From the NCBI GenBank assembly GCA_011799875.1, contig CM022298.1, forward strand, positions 264,547,757 to 264,611,756: a stretch of DNA of 64,000 nt, in the 5' to 3' direction. Origin of the DNA: Thinopyrum elongatum. Its lineage: Eukaryota > Streptophyta > Magnoliopsida > Poales > Poaceae. A model generated the notes under the pieces. That model searched no databases. It saw only the letters and a program-made list of their open reading frames with translations, and had not been told where the DNA came from. Of the stretch, positions 28,520-38,310 are shown piece by piece. Both the position numbers and the translations under genes were made by a program. How positions within the stretch are numbered: the first letter of the stretch is position 1; every line of letters starts with the position of its first letter.

Positions 28520-31381
28520 ATGGCTCCAAAAAAGAAGACTTCGGCCATCGGTGCGTCTACGTCCAACCCGCCTGCTCCCATGCAGGAGGGTGCCGACGTG
28601 ATTGCGGCTGCTGGGGGGACTGGAGAGCAAGAGCTCCTATTACCTCCACCTGTGCAAAACCGGGCCAGCAACGCCAATCTTGACACTACTGGGTCTGGGA
28701 ACGCAGCGCTGCTCGCTGCTGCTGGCCCTGCAAGCTCCAGAAACGGTGCTGCGCGTTCTGGAACGCCTGCGCCGGTTCAGACGCCGCGGCCTTCGCAAGA
28801 AGCCCGTGACAGGCAGCGTCCTGACGCCCCAGGTGCCAGGCGCTCCCTGGATAATGAACTTGCGCATCAATCTCGAGATGCGCGGGGTCACCATACGCAA
28901 CAACACGTTGGCGGGGTCGAGGTACGGTCGCCTGGGCGTGGAGATGCTCCTTCTAACACTGTTAGGAGTAAGAGCATCCCACAGTCCTCACGCCACTCGA
29001 TACCTCCCTCACCAGCAGAAGCGTTGGCGCGTGCGCAGCTGCTCCTGAACTTCCCTCCACCAGCAGATAAGCTTGATGAGTGGAGGGCAACCATTCAGAG
29101 CCTTCTCAGCTTCGCTGATGCCGACCCGGTGCGCGCGGCCGACAAGAGAACTGGTGACAATGCTGTCACCAACAAGAACGGCGAGGGGGCAACAACCATA
29201 CACTCCCCACCCAGACGGCCTCGGTCGCCGACACGTCGAAACGACGCCCGTGGCGATGATTCCACGGCGTCGTCTGACCCGCGAGCTCGTTGTGACCAGC
29301 GCCTCGTTCTTCAGGAACGCAGAGGAGAAGACGCTCGTACCACTATCGAGCGAAGGAGAGAAGCGCATCGTCAGTCCGACAGACGCGCAGGGCCCACTGT
29401 TGACATGCATGCGCCAGGGGATCCTGGCGACTTGCCGTACGCGGTAAGTTATCCAGCGTTCACCCGTGAGCTGCGGCAGGTCCAGTGGCCCAATCGCAAG
29501 GCCTTCAAGCCTGACGTGCCGGAGAAGTATGATGGCAAGACACACCCGTCGGAGTTCCTCAGCATTTACACCATTGCGGTGCAAGCTGCCGGGGGACGAG
29601 ACGACAAGATTCTTGCTAACTACGTCCCGCTCGTGTTAAAGCGCAACGTCGTCTCATGGCTCATGCACTTGCCGGAGAACTCCATTTCTTCATGGGCGGA
29701 CCTGTGCCATCAGTTTGTTGGTGCCTTTACTGGCGGTCATCAACCTCATGGCCAGGAGAGTGATCTTCATCTCATCCCCCAGAAAGAAGGAGAGCCCCTG
29801 CGCAAATACAATCAAAGGTTCAGCCGCGTACAGTACAACATCCCAGATGTTCACCCCGCTGCGGTTATTAGCGCGTTCTATCAGAACGTGCGTAACCGCA
29901 AGATGCGGGAGGAAATGGCGATGACCAAGGTCAGAGACATTGGCCAGCTATATGCTCTCGCCGACAAGTGTGCGCGTGCTGAAGAGGGAAGGAAACTTCC
30001 CGGTGAAGGTGTTGGCCCAGGGGGGAGCTCTGACAGTGAAGGTACCGCCCCGGCAAAGAAGGGCCGGCGGCGGAACAATAGGAAGAAAAAGGGCAAAGCT
30101 GTGCTTGCCGTCGAGCAGTCCAGCGGCAACGGCAGCGCCGACAAGGCCAAAGTCGAGGGCTCCGGCAAGGAGATTGCCGCGTGCGCCAAGTGTCAGGCCT
30201 TGGCGGCTGCCGACAAGCAGGACGGCTCCGACAAGCAATATTGCAAGATCCACCGCACCAAGGGACACGATCTCCAGAACTGTCGACGAGTCGAGCAGCT
30301 TTTCGAACAACAGAAAGCTGAGTATGAGAGGCGCGACAAGGAGAAGGCCCCAGAAGGTGCTGGCGGGTCCGGCAAGAAGCGCACTGCCCGAGGAGGGCGT
30401 CGCGGCAAGGCCAAGCAGCAGCAGAGAGACAGGCCTCCTCGTGGCCGCGACAAAGATGATGATGATGATGATCTAGATGATGAAGAATCCAGTGAGCACG
30501 AATTTCAGAAAGCCGCAGAAGTCTTGTGTGTTGACGGTGGTGCTTCGTTGCATTCTTCTCACCGCCAACTTAAACAGTGGGCGCGAGAGATCAATGCGGC
30601 GGAACCATCTGTTGACGCCAGAAAGCTTCTGAAGTGGTCCGACACGCCTATCGTCTTTGACATTGAGGACCACCCTGACCGCACAACGGCGGTCGGGTGC
30701 TTGCCGATGTTGGTTTCACCAACGATCCGCAACCTCAAGGTCACGAAGATGTTAGTTGACGGTGGGGCCGGCTTGAATCTGATTTCGCCCGCTGTGCTCC
30801 GGAAACTTCAAATCTCTGACGACGAGCTTGAGGAAACTGGTACTTTCCAAGGAGTCAATCCAGGAAGGAGCAAGCCAAAAGGGAAGATCGCGCTGCCAGT
30901 GACATTTGGCGGCGAGCTGAACTACCGGACCGAGAAGGTCACCTTTGATGTTGCCGATATTCCATTGCCTTATAATGGGATACTTGGCCGTCCAGCGCTC
31001 GCCAAGTTCATGGCAGCCTCTCATTATGCCTACAACGTGTTGAAGATGCCAGGCCCAGTAAGTGTTATCACAGTTCCCTGCGACAAGAAGGATGCGCTTA
31101 TTTGCGCCGACAAGATCTACCGGGAAGCAGCTGCCGCAACTGCCGCCAAGGCACTTGCCGCTAAAGCTCTCGGGGGGAGAGAACAAGAGGAAGTCCGGGA
31201 AGAGCTCCTGTGCCCACTCCGGCAAGCGCACCTCTTCGGAGTGCTGCGCTGCCGTCGAGGACGCACCAGAGAGCTCCACCGGCAAGTGCAAGAAGAACAA
31301 AGCCGCTCCGTCGGCGACAAAGAAGGTGCCCGCCAAGGAGGACGGCACTGGTGGTTCCTTCACCATCAGTGCCACACTTGA
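28520..31381 (+). CDS. Gag-protease polyprotein of element I
   Basis: Starts MAPKKKTSAIGAS at 28520, the same start as in B and E (an ATG 33 bases upstream is in frame but not shared). The capsid core is around residues 310-480 (LPENSISSWADLCHQFVGAF at about 380). A zinc-binding cluster YCKIHRTKGHDLQNC begins near residue 575 and is followed by Lys/Arg-rich and Asp-rich stretches. The protease active site is Asp747 in LVDGGAGLNLIS, with GILGRPALAKFMA downstream. At the G6 run 31172-31177 the frame leaves that of its relatives, so the last 70 or so residues are out of register. The matching residues are found in another frame up to the TAG at 31389. One extra G would explain this. Confidence 0.9.
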   Translation: MAPKKKTSAIGASTSNPPAPMQEGADVIAAAGGTGEQELLLPPPVQNRASNANLDTTGSGNAALLAAAGPASSRNGAARSGTPAPVQTPRPSQEARDRQRPDAPGARRSLDNELAHQSRDARGHHTQQHVGGVEVRSPGRGDAPSNTVRSKSIPQSSRHSIPPSPAEALARAQLLLNFPPPADKLDEWRATIQSLLSFADADPVRAADKRTGDNAVTNKNGEGATTIHSPPRRPRSPTRRNDARGDDSTASSDPRARCDQRLVLQERRGEDARTTIERRREAHRQSDRRAGPTVDMHAPGDPGDLPYAVSYPAFTRELRQVQWPNRKAFKPDVPEKYDGKTHPSEFLSIYTIAVQAAGGRDDKILANYVPLVLKRNVVSWLMHLPENSISSWADLCHQFVGAFTGGHQPHGQESDLHLIPQKEGEPLRKYNQRFSRVQYNIPDVHPAAVISAFYQNVRNRKMREEMAMTKVRDIGQLYALADKCARAEEGRKLPGEGVGPGGSSDSEGTAPAKKGRRRNNRKKKGKAVLAVEQSSGNGSADKAKVEGSGKEIAACAKCQALAAADKQDGSDKQYCKIHRTKGHDLQNCRRVEQLFEQQKAEYERRDKEKAPEGAGGSGKKRTARGGRRGKAKQQQRDRPPRGRDKDDDDDDLDDEESSEHEFQKAAEVLCVDGGASLHSSHRQLKQWAREINAAEPSVDARKLLKWSDTPIVFDIEDHPDRTTAVGCLPMLVSPTIRNLKVTKMLVDGGAGLNLISPAVLRKLQISDDELEETGTFQGVNPGRSKPKGKIALPVTFGGELNYRTEKVTFDVADIPLPYNGILGRPALAKFMAASHYAYNVLKMPGPVSVITVPCDKKDALICADKIYREAAAATAAKALAAKALGGREQEEVREELLCPLRQAHLFGVLRCRRGRTRELHRQVQEEQSRSVGDKEGARQGGRHWWFLHHQCHT

Positions 31382-31388
31382 CAACAAA

Positions 31389-31391
31389 TAG
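31389..31391 (+). other. In-frame amber codon between protease and RT of element I
   Basis: TAG in AAATAGGAAAGCGCGCTCG. It is in frame with pol downstream and with the original protease frame upstream. The same codon and context occur in B (4625-4627). Confidence 0.75.
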
Positions 31392-31430
31392 GAAAGCGCG
31401 CTCGTTGCTTTCCTGTGGGCGAATGTCGAC

Positions 31431-34400
31431 GTGTTTGCATGGCAACCGTCCGACATCCCCGGTGTTCCCAGGAAAGTAATTGAGCACCACCTTGTCGTTT
31501 GTCCCCACGGGAGGCCCGTCAAGGAGAAAGCCAGAAAGCAAGCTGTGGAGCGGCAAGAGTTTATTGCGGAAGAAATCAAGAAGTTGGAAGCAGCAAGCCT
31601 CGTCAGAGGAGTGCTCCATCCTACGTGGTTGGCCAATCCTGTTGTCGTGCGCAAAGCGAATGGAAAATGGAGGCTTTGTATTGATTTCACTGATGTCAAT
31701 AAAGCTTGTCCCAAAGACCCATTTCCTTTGCCCCGCATAGACCAGATTGTTGACTCCACGGCAGGATGTGATTTGCTTTCATTTCTTGACGCATATTCAG
31801 GGTATCATCAAATCTTCATGGCTGAGGAAGATGAGGAAAAGAACGCATTTATCACACCCTATGGCACATACTGTTTCGTACGTATGCCATTTGGGTTGAA
31901 AAATGCTGGTTCGACATTTGCAAGAGCCGTCCAGATTGCTTTTGAGCCTCAGCTGCACAGAAATGTGGAAGCCTATATGGATGATATAGTGGTCAAAAGC
32001 AAAGACAGGGCTACTTTGGTTCAAGATCTAGAAGAAACTTTTGTAAATCTGCGCAAGATCAACCTGAAGCTCAGCCCCGAGAAGTGCGTGTTTGGAGTTC
32101 CCTCCGGCATGCTTCTCGGGTTCTTTGTGTCTCAACGTGGAATTGAAGCCAATCCTGACAAGATCAAAGCCATTGAGCAAATTGAAGCACCGAAGTGCGT
32201 CAAGGATGTACGACGACTTGCCGGCTGTGTTGCTGCTCTCAGTAGGTTTATCTCCAAGTCAGCTGAGCGCGCCCTGCCATTTTTCAAAATCTTAAAAAAG
32301 GCAGGTCCATTGAAATGGACTCCGGAGGCGGAGGCAGCGCTGCAAGACTTGAAGAGATACCTCTCCTCTCCTCCAATACTTGTCGCACCTAAACCACAAG
32401 AGAAGTTGTTGCTGTATCTAGCGGCAACCAATCAAGTGGTTAGTGCTGCGCTGGTAGCGGAGAGAGAGGTGGATGAGGAGGCAGTAACTGCGGCAAGCAC
32501 GTCCAGCGACAAGCTGGGGGCTCCCCCGACAAGTTTTGCTGCCGACAAGGATTCGTCTGCACAGTCAGGCGAAGTGATACAAAAGAAGAAAATGGTGCAG
32601 CGCCCGGTCTACTTTGTGAGCTCTCTTCTGCAGGGAGCTAGGTCAAGGTATTCTAGTGTGCAGAAGCTGCTTTTCGGCCTTCTCATGGCCTCAAGAAAGC
32701 TGCGCCATTACTTTCAAGCACATGAAGTTACCATCGTCACTCGCTTCCCGCTGAAAAGGATTTTGCAAAATCCAGAAGCGACAGGCAGGATTGTCGAGTG
32801 GGCGTTGGAGTTGTCGAGCTTTGGTCTCAAGTTTGAGAGTACATCAACCATACAGAGCCGAGTTTTGGCAGAGTTTGTCGCAGAATGGACACCAACGCCA
32901 GACGAAGAAATCCCAGAGACGACTCTCCCCGGCAAGGAGACAAGCAAAGAGTGGCTCATGTACTTTGATGGTGCCTTTTCGCTGCAAGGCGCCGGTGCTG
33001 GTGTACTGCTTGTCGCACCCACCGGAGAGCACCTCAAGTACGTGGTCCAAATGCACTTTCCCAAGGAACAGGCGACGAACAATACTGCAGAATATGAGGG
33101 GTTGCTTGCCGGTCTCAGGATTGCGGCAGACCTTGGGATTAAGAAGCTTATTGTCAGGGGAGATTCGCAGCTTGTCGTCAGGCAAGTGAACAAGAACTAC
33201 CAATGCCCATTGATGGAAGCTTATGTAGATGAGGTGAGGAAGTTGGAGGAACGCTTTGACGGCCTACAAATGGAGCACGTCCCACGTGCTGAGAATGACA
33301 TTGCCGATGGTTTGTCAAAGCGCGCCACACTCAAATTGCCTGTGGAACCAGGCACTTTTGTGCTCCAACTAACTCAGCCATCCGTGACGCCATCAGTAGG
33401 GCAAGGCAGGAAGAGGAAGTTGGCTACTGGCGACTACTTCCCGGTAGAGCTCCCCGAAGCCGCCGGCAAGAAGGCTGCCAAAGCCAGCGCCAAAGATGCA
33501 GAGGGGCAACTTGCTCCGACAAGGCCTCACGCTCTTGTCGTTGAAGCAGGTGCTCCTAGGCAAGAGGCAAAGGGGCAACTTGCTCCGACAAGACTTCGGG
33601 TCCTTGTCGCTGAAGCAGGCGCTCCTGATCGAAGCGCTGAGGAGCAAGATGCTCCGACGAGGCCTTGGGCTTCCGTCGTTGAAGCAACTGCTCCCGACGA
33701 GCTTGTTGAAGGACAGCACGCTGCGGCTGTTCCCGCCAAGCTCGTCGGGGAACGGCCGGCTCTGGTAGAGCGACAAGCTCATGCCGTAGGACCTGATGTT
33801 CCCGCAGCAGAAGAAATGCCTTTAGTCCTCGTTGTCGAGCCACAGGCTCCAGCGTGGGCGCAGCAGATCGTCCGTTTCCTTCAGACAGGAGAACTTCCCG
33901 AAGAGCAGGAAGAAGCGGAGAAAGTAGCCCGACGGTCCAATATGTATCAATTTGTCGATGACATGCTGTGCAGAAAAAGACCAAACGGTGTGAACTTGAA
34001 GTGTATTCCCCGGGAAGAAGGACAGGAGCTGTTGGCAGAGATTCATGGAGGCATATGTGGTCACCACATAGGGTCAAGAGCCCTTGCTGGAAAGGCTTTC
34101 CGGCAAGGTTTCTTTTGGCCCACCGCCCTCCAGGATGCAACCGCACTAGTAACCAAGTGTGAAGCGTGCCAGTTTCATTCCAAGCAGATTCATCAGCCAG
34201 CTCAAGCTCTCCAGACAATCCCTCTCTCTTGGCCATTTTCGGTCTGGGGGCTCGACATCCTCGGCCCCTTTCCCCATGCCACCGGGGGCTTCGAGTACTT
34301 GTATGTGGCCATCGACAAGTTTACGAAGTGGCCGGAAGTGGAAGCAGTGAGGAAGGTGACAGCACAATCAGCCATCAAGTTCTTCAAGGGAATTGTTTGT

Positions 34401-35090
34401 CGCTTTGGTGTTCCTAACAGGATCATCACCGACAACGGTACCCAGTTCACGAGCCATGCCTTCATGCAGTATGTCGAAGACCTTGGCGCCAAGGTCTGTT
34501 TCGCTTCTGTTGCTCACCCGCGAAGCAACGGACAAGCTGAACGGGCAAATGCTGAAGTGCTGCGTGGGCTCAAGACGAGAACTTTCGACAGGCTGCGCAA
34601 GTGCGGCAAGAACTGGATTGAGGAGCTGCCAGTGGTTCTTTGGTCGATCAGGACGACGCCAAATCGAGCTACTGGCCAGATGCCTTTTGCTCTAGTTTAT
34701 GGAGCAGAGGCAGTTCTCCCCACGGAACTCGTATACGGGTCACCTCGAGTGCTCGCTTACGATGAGCTTGAGCAAGAGCAACTGCGGCAAGATGACGCTG
34801 TGCTCCTTGAGGAGGATCGTCTTCAGGCTGTTGTGAGAGCTGCTCGCTACCAGCAAGCTTTGCGTCGCTACCATAGCCGCAAAGTTAATGCCAGAAGTCT
34901 CGAGGAAGGCGACCTTGTTCTTCGGCGCGTTCAGTCGGCCAAGAATTCAAACAAGTTGACGCCGAAGTGGGAAGGCCCTTATCGGGTGAAACGAGTCACC
35001 AGGCCCGGCGCTGTCCGCCTGGAGACCGGGGATGGCATTCCAGTGATCAATTCCTGGAACATTGAGCATCTTCGTAAGTTTTTTCCATAA
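31431..35090 (+). CDS. Pol of element I: RT, RNase H, second RNase H, integrase
   Basis: 1219 residues without a stop. RT comes first, with VNKACPKDPFPLPRIDQIVD and the active-site YMDD at residues 182-185. The connection/RNase H segment is around 385-470 (VYFVSSLLQGARSRYS). A second RNase H starts at about 510 (MYFDGAFSLQGAGAG, with NNTAEYEGLLAGL and RGDSQLVVRQVN), as known for Tat-type elements. A Pro/Glu-rich linker separates it from the integrase: zinc motif near 877, then Asp942, Asp1001 and Glu1037, with the canonical 35-residue spacing. It ends NSWNIEHLRKFFP, without a chromodomain. All catalytic residues inspected are present. The first Met is only the first after the amber codon; translation probably comes from upstream. 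Confidence 0.95.
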   Translation: MFAWQPSDIPGVPRKVIEHHLVVCPHGRPVKEKARKQAVERQEFIAEEIKKLEAASLVRGVLHPTWLANPVVVRKANGKWRLCIDFTDVNKACPKDPFPLPRIDQIVDSTAGCDLLSFLDAYSGYHQIFMAEEDEEKNAFITPYGTYCFVRMPFGLKNAGSTFARAVQIAFEPQLHRNVEAYMDDIVVKSKDRATLVQDLEETFVNLRKINLKLSPEKCVFGVPSGMLLGFFVSQRGIEANPDKIKAIEQIEAPKCVKDVRRLAGCVAALSRFISKSAERALPFFKILKKAGPLKWTPEAEAALQDLKRYLSSPPILVAPKPQEKLLLYLAATNQVVSAALVAEREVDEEAVTAASTSSDKLGAPPTSFAADKDSSAQSGEVIQKKKMVQRPVYFVSSLLQGARSRYSSVQKLLFGLLMASRKLRHYFQAHEVTIVTRFPLKRILQNPEATGRIVEWALELSSFGLKFESTSTIQSRVLAEFVAEWTPTPDEEIPETTLPGKETSKEWLMYFDGAFSLQGAGAGVLLVAPTGEHLKYVVQMHFPKEQATNNTAEYEGLLAGLRIAADLGIKKLIVRGDSQLVVRQVNKNYQCPLMEAYVDEVRKLEERFDGLQMEHVPRAENDIADGLSKRATLKLPVEPGTFVLQLTQPSVTPSVGQGRKRKLATGDYFPVELPEAAGKKAAKASAKDAEGQLAPTRPHALVVEAGAPRQEAKGQLAPTRLRVLVAEAGAPDRSAEEQDAPTRPWASVVEATAPDELVEGQHAAAVPAKLVGERPALVERQAHAVGPDVPAAEEMPLVLVVEPQAPAWAQQIVRFLQTGELPEEQEEAEKVARRSNMYQFVDDMLCRKRPNGVNLKCIPREEGQELLAEIHGGICGHHIGSRALAGKAFRQGFFWPTALQDATALVTKCEACQFHSKQIHQPAQALQTIPLSWPFSVWGLDILGPFPHATGGFEYLYVAIDKFTKWPEVEAVRKVTAQSAIKFFKGIVCRFGVPNRIITDNGTQFTSHAFMQYVEDLGAKVCFASVAHPRSNGQAERANAEVLRGLKTRTFDRLRKCGKNWIEELPVVLWSIRTTPNRATGQMPFALVYGAEAVLPTELVYGSPRVLAYDELEQEQLRQDDAVLLEEDRLQAVVRAARYQQALRRYHSRKVNARSLEEGDLVLRRVQSAKNSNKLTPKWEGPYRVKRVTRPGAVRLETGDGIPVINSWNIEHLRKFFP

Positions 35091-35198
35091 GGCGCGGTTG
35101 CCGGGCCCTTCCCCGGCAACCACCTTTTGTACAAGTCTTGCCGCTGTTGCATGTAATCCTTTGTACAAAGCCAGGCGCAGACCCTGTGCATAAATAAA
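35091..35198 (+). terminator. Conserved post-pol segment with AATAAA in element I
   Basis: Contains TTGTACAAGTC and TTTGTACAAAGCCAGG, then AATAAA at 35193-35198, about 100 bases after the pol stop. It is shared with C (9238-9337) and, without AATAAA, with E (49531-49630). It looks like a 3' UTR with a polyadenylation signal. Confidence 0.45.
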
Positions 35199-35927
35199 GC
35201 TTTTGTATTTCGCAGTTTTTGACGATTTCATGTTTACTTTTATTTTGCATGATTATCTGACATACTGTGCAGTACAGCCTCCCCGGTAAGCAATAACGAG
35301 CCGCCAAGCTCCTATATCTTTATTTTCTCTTCTTTCTTTTTCTGAAAGAGACAGAAGCTTCCCTCGCGCACAAGTTTGCCGGGGGGGATGGGATAATGAT
35401 ATGGACCAGGCGTCGTTCAAAGAAACTTTGCCTTGCCGGGAAGAAGGCAGCGGCAAGCAGTGACAAGACCTTGCCGCGGAGAGATCAGCGACAAAGCTAA
35501 GTGCCAAAGTTTGAACAATCAAATTCTTTTTTATTTTCAAGGTTATTTTCCTTGAACGATACTACTCTTTGTATGGAAAACCTGTGCGCGACGGAACCTA
35601 AGCGTAATCGGTCGCGCCCTTACCTTGTTTCGAGTCCGCTCAACAACCTAAGTGGCTGCACTGAGCGCGACAAGGTTGCTTGCCGGCAGCGGCACTGCCA
35701 GCAGGCTGCTGAAGTCCCGCACCCAGCGCTCGCGGCAATGGTGCGCGCACCGGCAAGTTCCCTATAAGCGTAGGGCAAGTACACACAAAGAAAGAAATTG
35801 CTCAAGGGAGATGACATGCATTAACTCCAAAATATTGCAAGTTATATTACAAGATAAGTTGCCGCGGCTTAAACAGATTGTTCTTTAACATGTCTAGCGG
35901 CGGCAAGGAGGGAGAAGAATGGGCTCT
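35199..35927. other. Spacer between the convergent units of element I
   Basis: Non-coding. It holds further CGGCAAG motifs and matches the C spacer (13730-14060) at 35500-35790. The end of the antisense gene lies just right of it. Confidence 0.5.
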
Positions 35928-37666
35928 CTAATTGCGGTGCTCGCCTTCGACTCTCTGGATTTGGTCCACCCTCTCCACGATGGGCGCGACAAGGGCCTCT
36001 AGTGGCGCGGGGTCGTATCCCTTCGGCAAGCTTTTGAAGATGTTGCTGAAGTCGACGCCCGGGTTTCTATATGCTATCTTCACCAACAACCTCCGGAGAA
36101 CTCCCCGGCAAAGCCTGCGTGACTCGTCGGCCAGTTGAGCCTTGTGATTGACTTGGAGCTATTGGAGTGCTTCTACTACTCCGTCGAAGAACTCGGCTAG
36201 CTTGACGCTAGTTTGCGTGTTCTTGTCGGTGGAGTACCCGAAGTCCGGCACCTTCAGGGCAGTCAGCTCCTTGTCGATGTCCTCGGCGGCGCTGGCAAGC
36301 CTGTCTGTGAAGATCCCCACGTTATCCCTGAACTTCTTGTGGGTTGCAATAGCGTCTTGAAGCAGACCCTTTTCCTTCTGGAGCTCTGTCATTAGAAGCC
36401 CTTCGCGCTTTCTGGTGGTGTCGAGCGTCTCCTTTAGCGTGGTAAGCTTCAGCTTCAGGTCTGCTCTGGAGTCGTTGGCGGCGGCAAGCAGATTGTTCTT
36501 CTTGGCTATGGTAACTTGCATCTCCGCCAAAGTGTGGGTCACCTTTGCCCTCTCACTTTCAAGCGTTGAGAGCTTGTCACCGTTTGCCTTGAGGGCGGCC
36601 TCTAGTCTTGCCACTTTCTCCTCCGTTTCCTTCCTGTTCACTTCTGCAGCAGCGACAGCGTTGGTGGCCTCCACCAACTTGCTGGCGTACTCTTGGGCCA
36701 AGGCTTCGATTTCCTTCTGGTGTTTTTGTGCCTGCCCCTGGGTCCGCTCTGCGACAAGTCTTGCCACCTCCTCGTCTTTCTGCTGGAGGGTTTCGGCAAG
36801 TTTCTTCTTGCGCTCGGCAAGTTCCTCTTCGTGGGCATCAAGGTCCACTTTCCGCTGGTTCAGATCACCGGCCTGAGCAGACAACTCCTTGGCGGTCTCC
36901 TCCTGTTTTTGTTCAATGTCTTGCTTCATCAGGAGGAGGGCTTGCCGTTCTTCGGCCAGCTGTGCCCGCTTGACCTCTAACGCATTAAGAGATCGCGCGC
37001 GGACGTCCGCCAAGATCTCCGCGCGCCTCAACATGTCAGCTTCGGCCTTCTCGATGAGCGCCTCCCTGGAAGCTAGCTTCTCCCGTCGGGCGCGATGAAG
37101 ATTCAGCAGCTTTTGGAGCAGTTGCTCCTCTTCAGACGTGCTACTGCTGCTGGCGCCTGGCGCATCCACAAGCTGGAGCCCGGCAGCGGCAAGGATCTCC
37201 TCATCCACAACATCCTCCTCGGTTGGCGCTCTGGAGCCCACCGTCCAGGGGAGGCTGACGTAGACGTTCTCGCCGACCCGGATGTATTTGCTTGGCGGAG
37301 GCGAGTTGGGCGCTGCCGCCTCGTCAGTGGTTGAGGGACCCGTGGTCGGAGTAGCGCCTGGCGCTCCTATGGCCTCAGGGCCATCAGTACGACCACCGGC
37401 TCCCTCGCCGGCCTCCTCAGCAGCCTTCTGGGCGGCCTCAGCTTCAGCAGCCTTGGCGGCTTCATCGGTGGGCGCCTTGGCGGTATTATCCCCGGCGGCC
37501 TTGCCGGCCTCTTCGGCAGCCCTGGCAGCTTCTTCGTCGGCAAGTTTGTCGGCTGCCAGCTTGTCGGCCTTAGCAGCGGCGGCCTTGGCGTCCTCGTCGT
37601 CGACGGCCCCTGCGGTGTTCTCCTCGGCAGAAGAGTCAATGTTCATTGGCTCCACCGAGGAGGGCT

Positions 37667-37763
37667 CTGCCAACCCGAGAAGTAGAGCAAAAAGAGCTTC
37701 AGGAAGAAATTCAAGAAGACAAAAGAAAGAAAGCAGAAAGAGTTTTGCGGCAAGTGGGTTTAC
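37667..37763 (-). other. Intron 3 of the antisense gene in element I
   Basis: Donor GTAAACCC, pyrimidine-rich tract, acceptor GGTTGGCAG, 97 bp. Splicing joins ELNTG to a PSSVEPMNID reading in frame and removes a stop. Confidence 0.6.
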
Positions 37764-37985
37764 CCGTGTTGAGCTCAGGAGCGGTGGGCTCCCCTCCCCC
37801 GTCAACGTTTGTCATTGGGGTGGGGTCGCTAGTGCTGGTGCTTGGCGCTTCGGCGCTTGCCGGCTCCTCTTCGTGGCTCGGCTCGCTAGTGGGAGCCCTT
37901 ACCGGAGATCTTCTCCTTGGCGGTGTGGTCGAGGGGGGTGGTACTTCTGGAGCACCTTTAGGTGGCTCCACTTGCTGCTCCTCTC

Positions 37986-38060
37986 CTACACGCCCAAAGA
38001 TGTCAGTGACAAATGCTTGTTCCTCAGCGACCGCCAGCGAAAGGTAGTTGAAATACTTAC
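37986..38060 (-). other. Intron 2 of the antisense gene in element I
   Basis: Donor GTAAGTATTT, acceptor GCGTGTAG, 75 bp, a multiple of three with no stop. Retention would keep the frame, so splicing here is less certain than at intron 1. Confidence 0.5.
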
Positions 38061-38227
38061 GCTGGGGGCTGCGCTGGGGGCTGCGACGAGGGCTGGGCTC
38101 CGAGCTGGTCGGGATGGTCTCAGACGCTCCCCCGGTGGTTGCCGTGGGCTCATCTTCGACGACCACCACGGTCTTGCTCGTCGAGACCTTAGCTCTCTTC
38201 CTTATCCTCGCCGCCAAGGTTTCCTCC

Positions 38228-38310
38228 CTGCGGAAGCAGGGCCGGAGCGCAACAAGTGAGGACAGAAACAAAATCTAACAATGATTGAGGGTCGCGGCAA
38301 GGGAACTTAC
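38228..38310 (-). other. Intron 1 of the antisense gene in element I
   Basis: Donor GTAAGTTCCC, acceptor CTTCCGCAG, 83 bp. The exon before ends in the acidic EEDDEE run and the next exon continues in phase into ETLAARIRKRAKV. Confidence 0.65.

Noticed and set aside
30752..31759. 335-residue minus-strand frame opposite gag-pol of element I
   Set aside because: It lies exactly opposite the protease and RT region, whose sense frame is conserved in B and E. It has no domain of its own and differs from the true antisense genes, which lie behind pol.
36415..38259. Plus-strand frames of 130-325 residues in the coiled-coil region of element I
   Set aside because: Ala/Ser-rich mirror images of the Lys/Glu/Ala-rich coiled coil on the minus strand, which has the plausible exon-intron structure.
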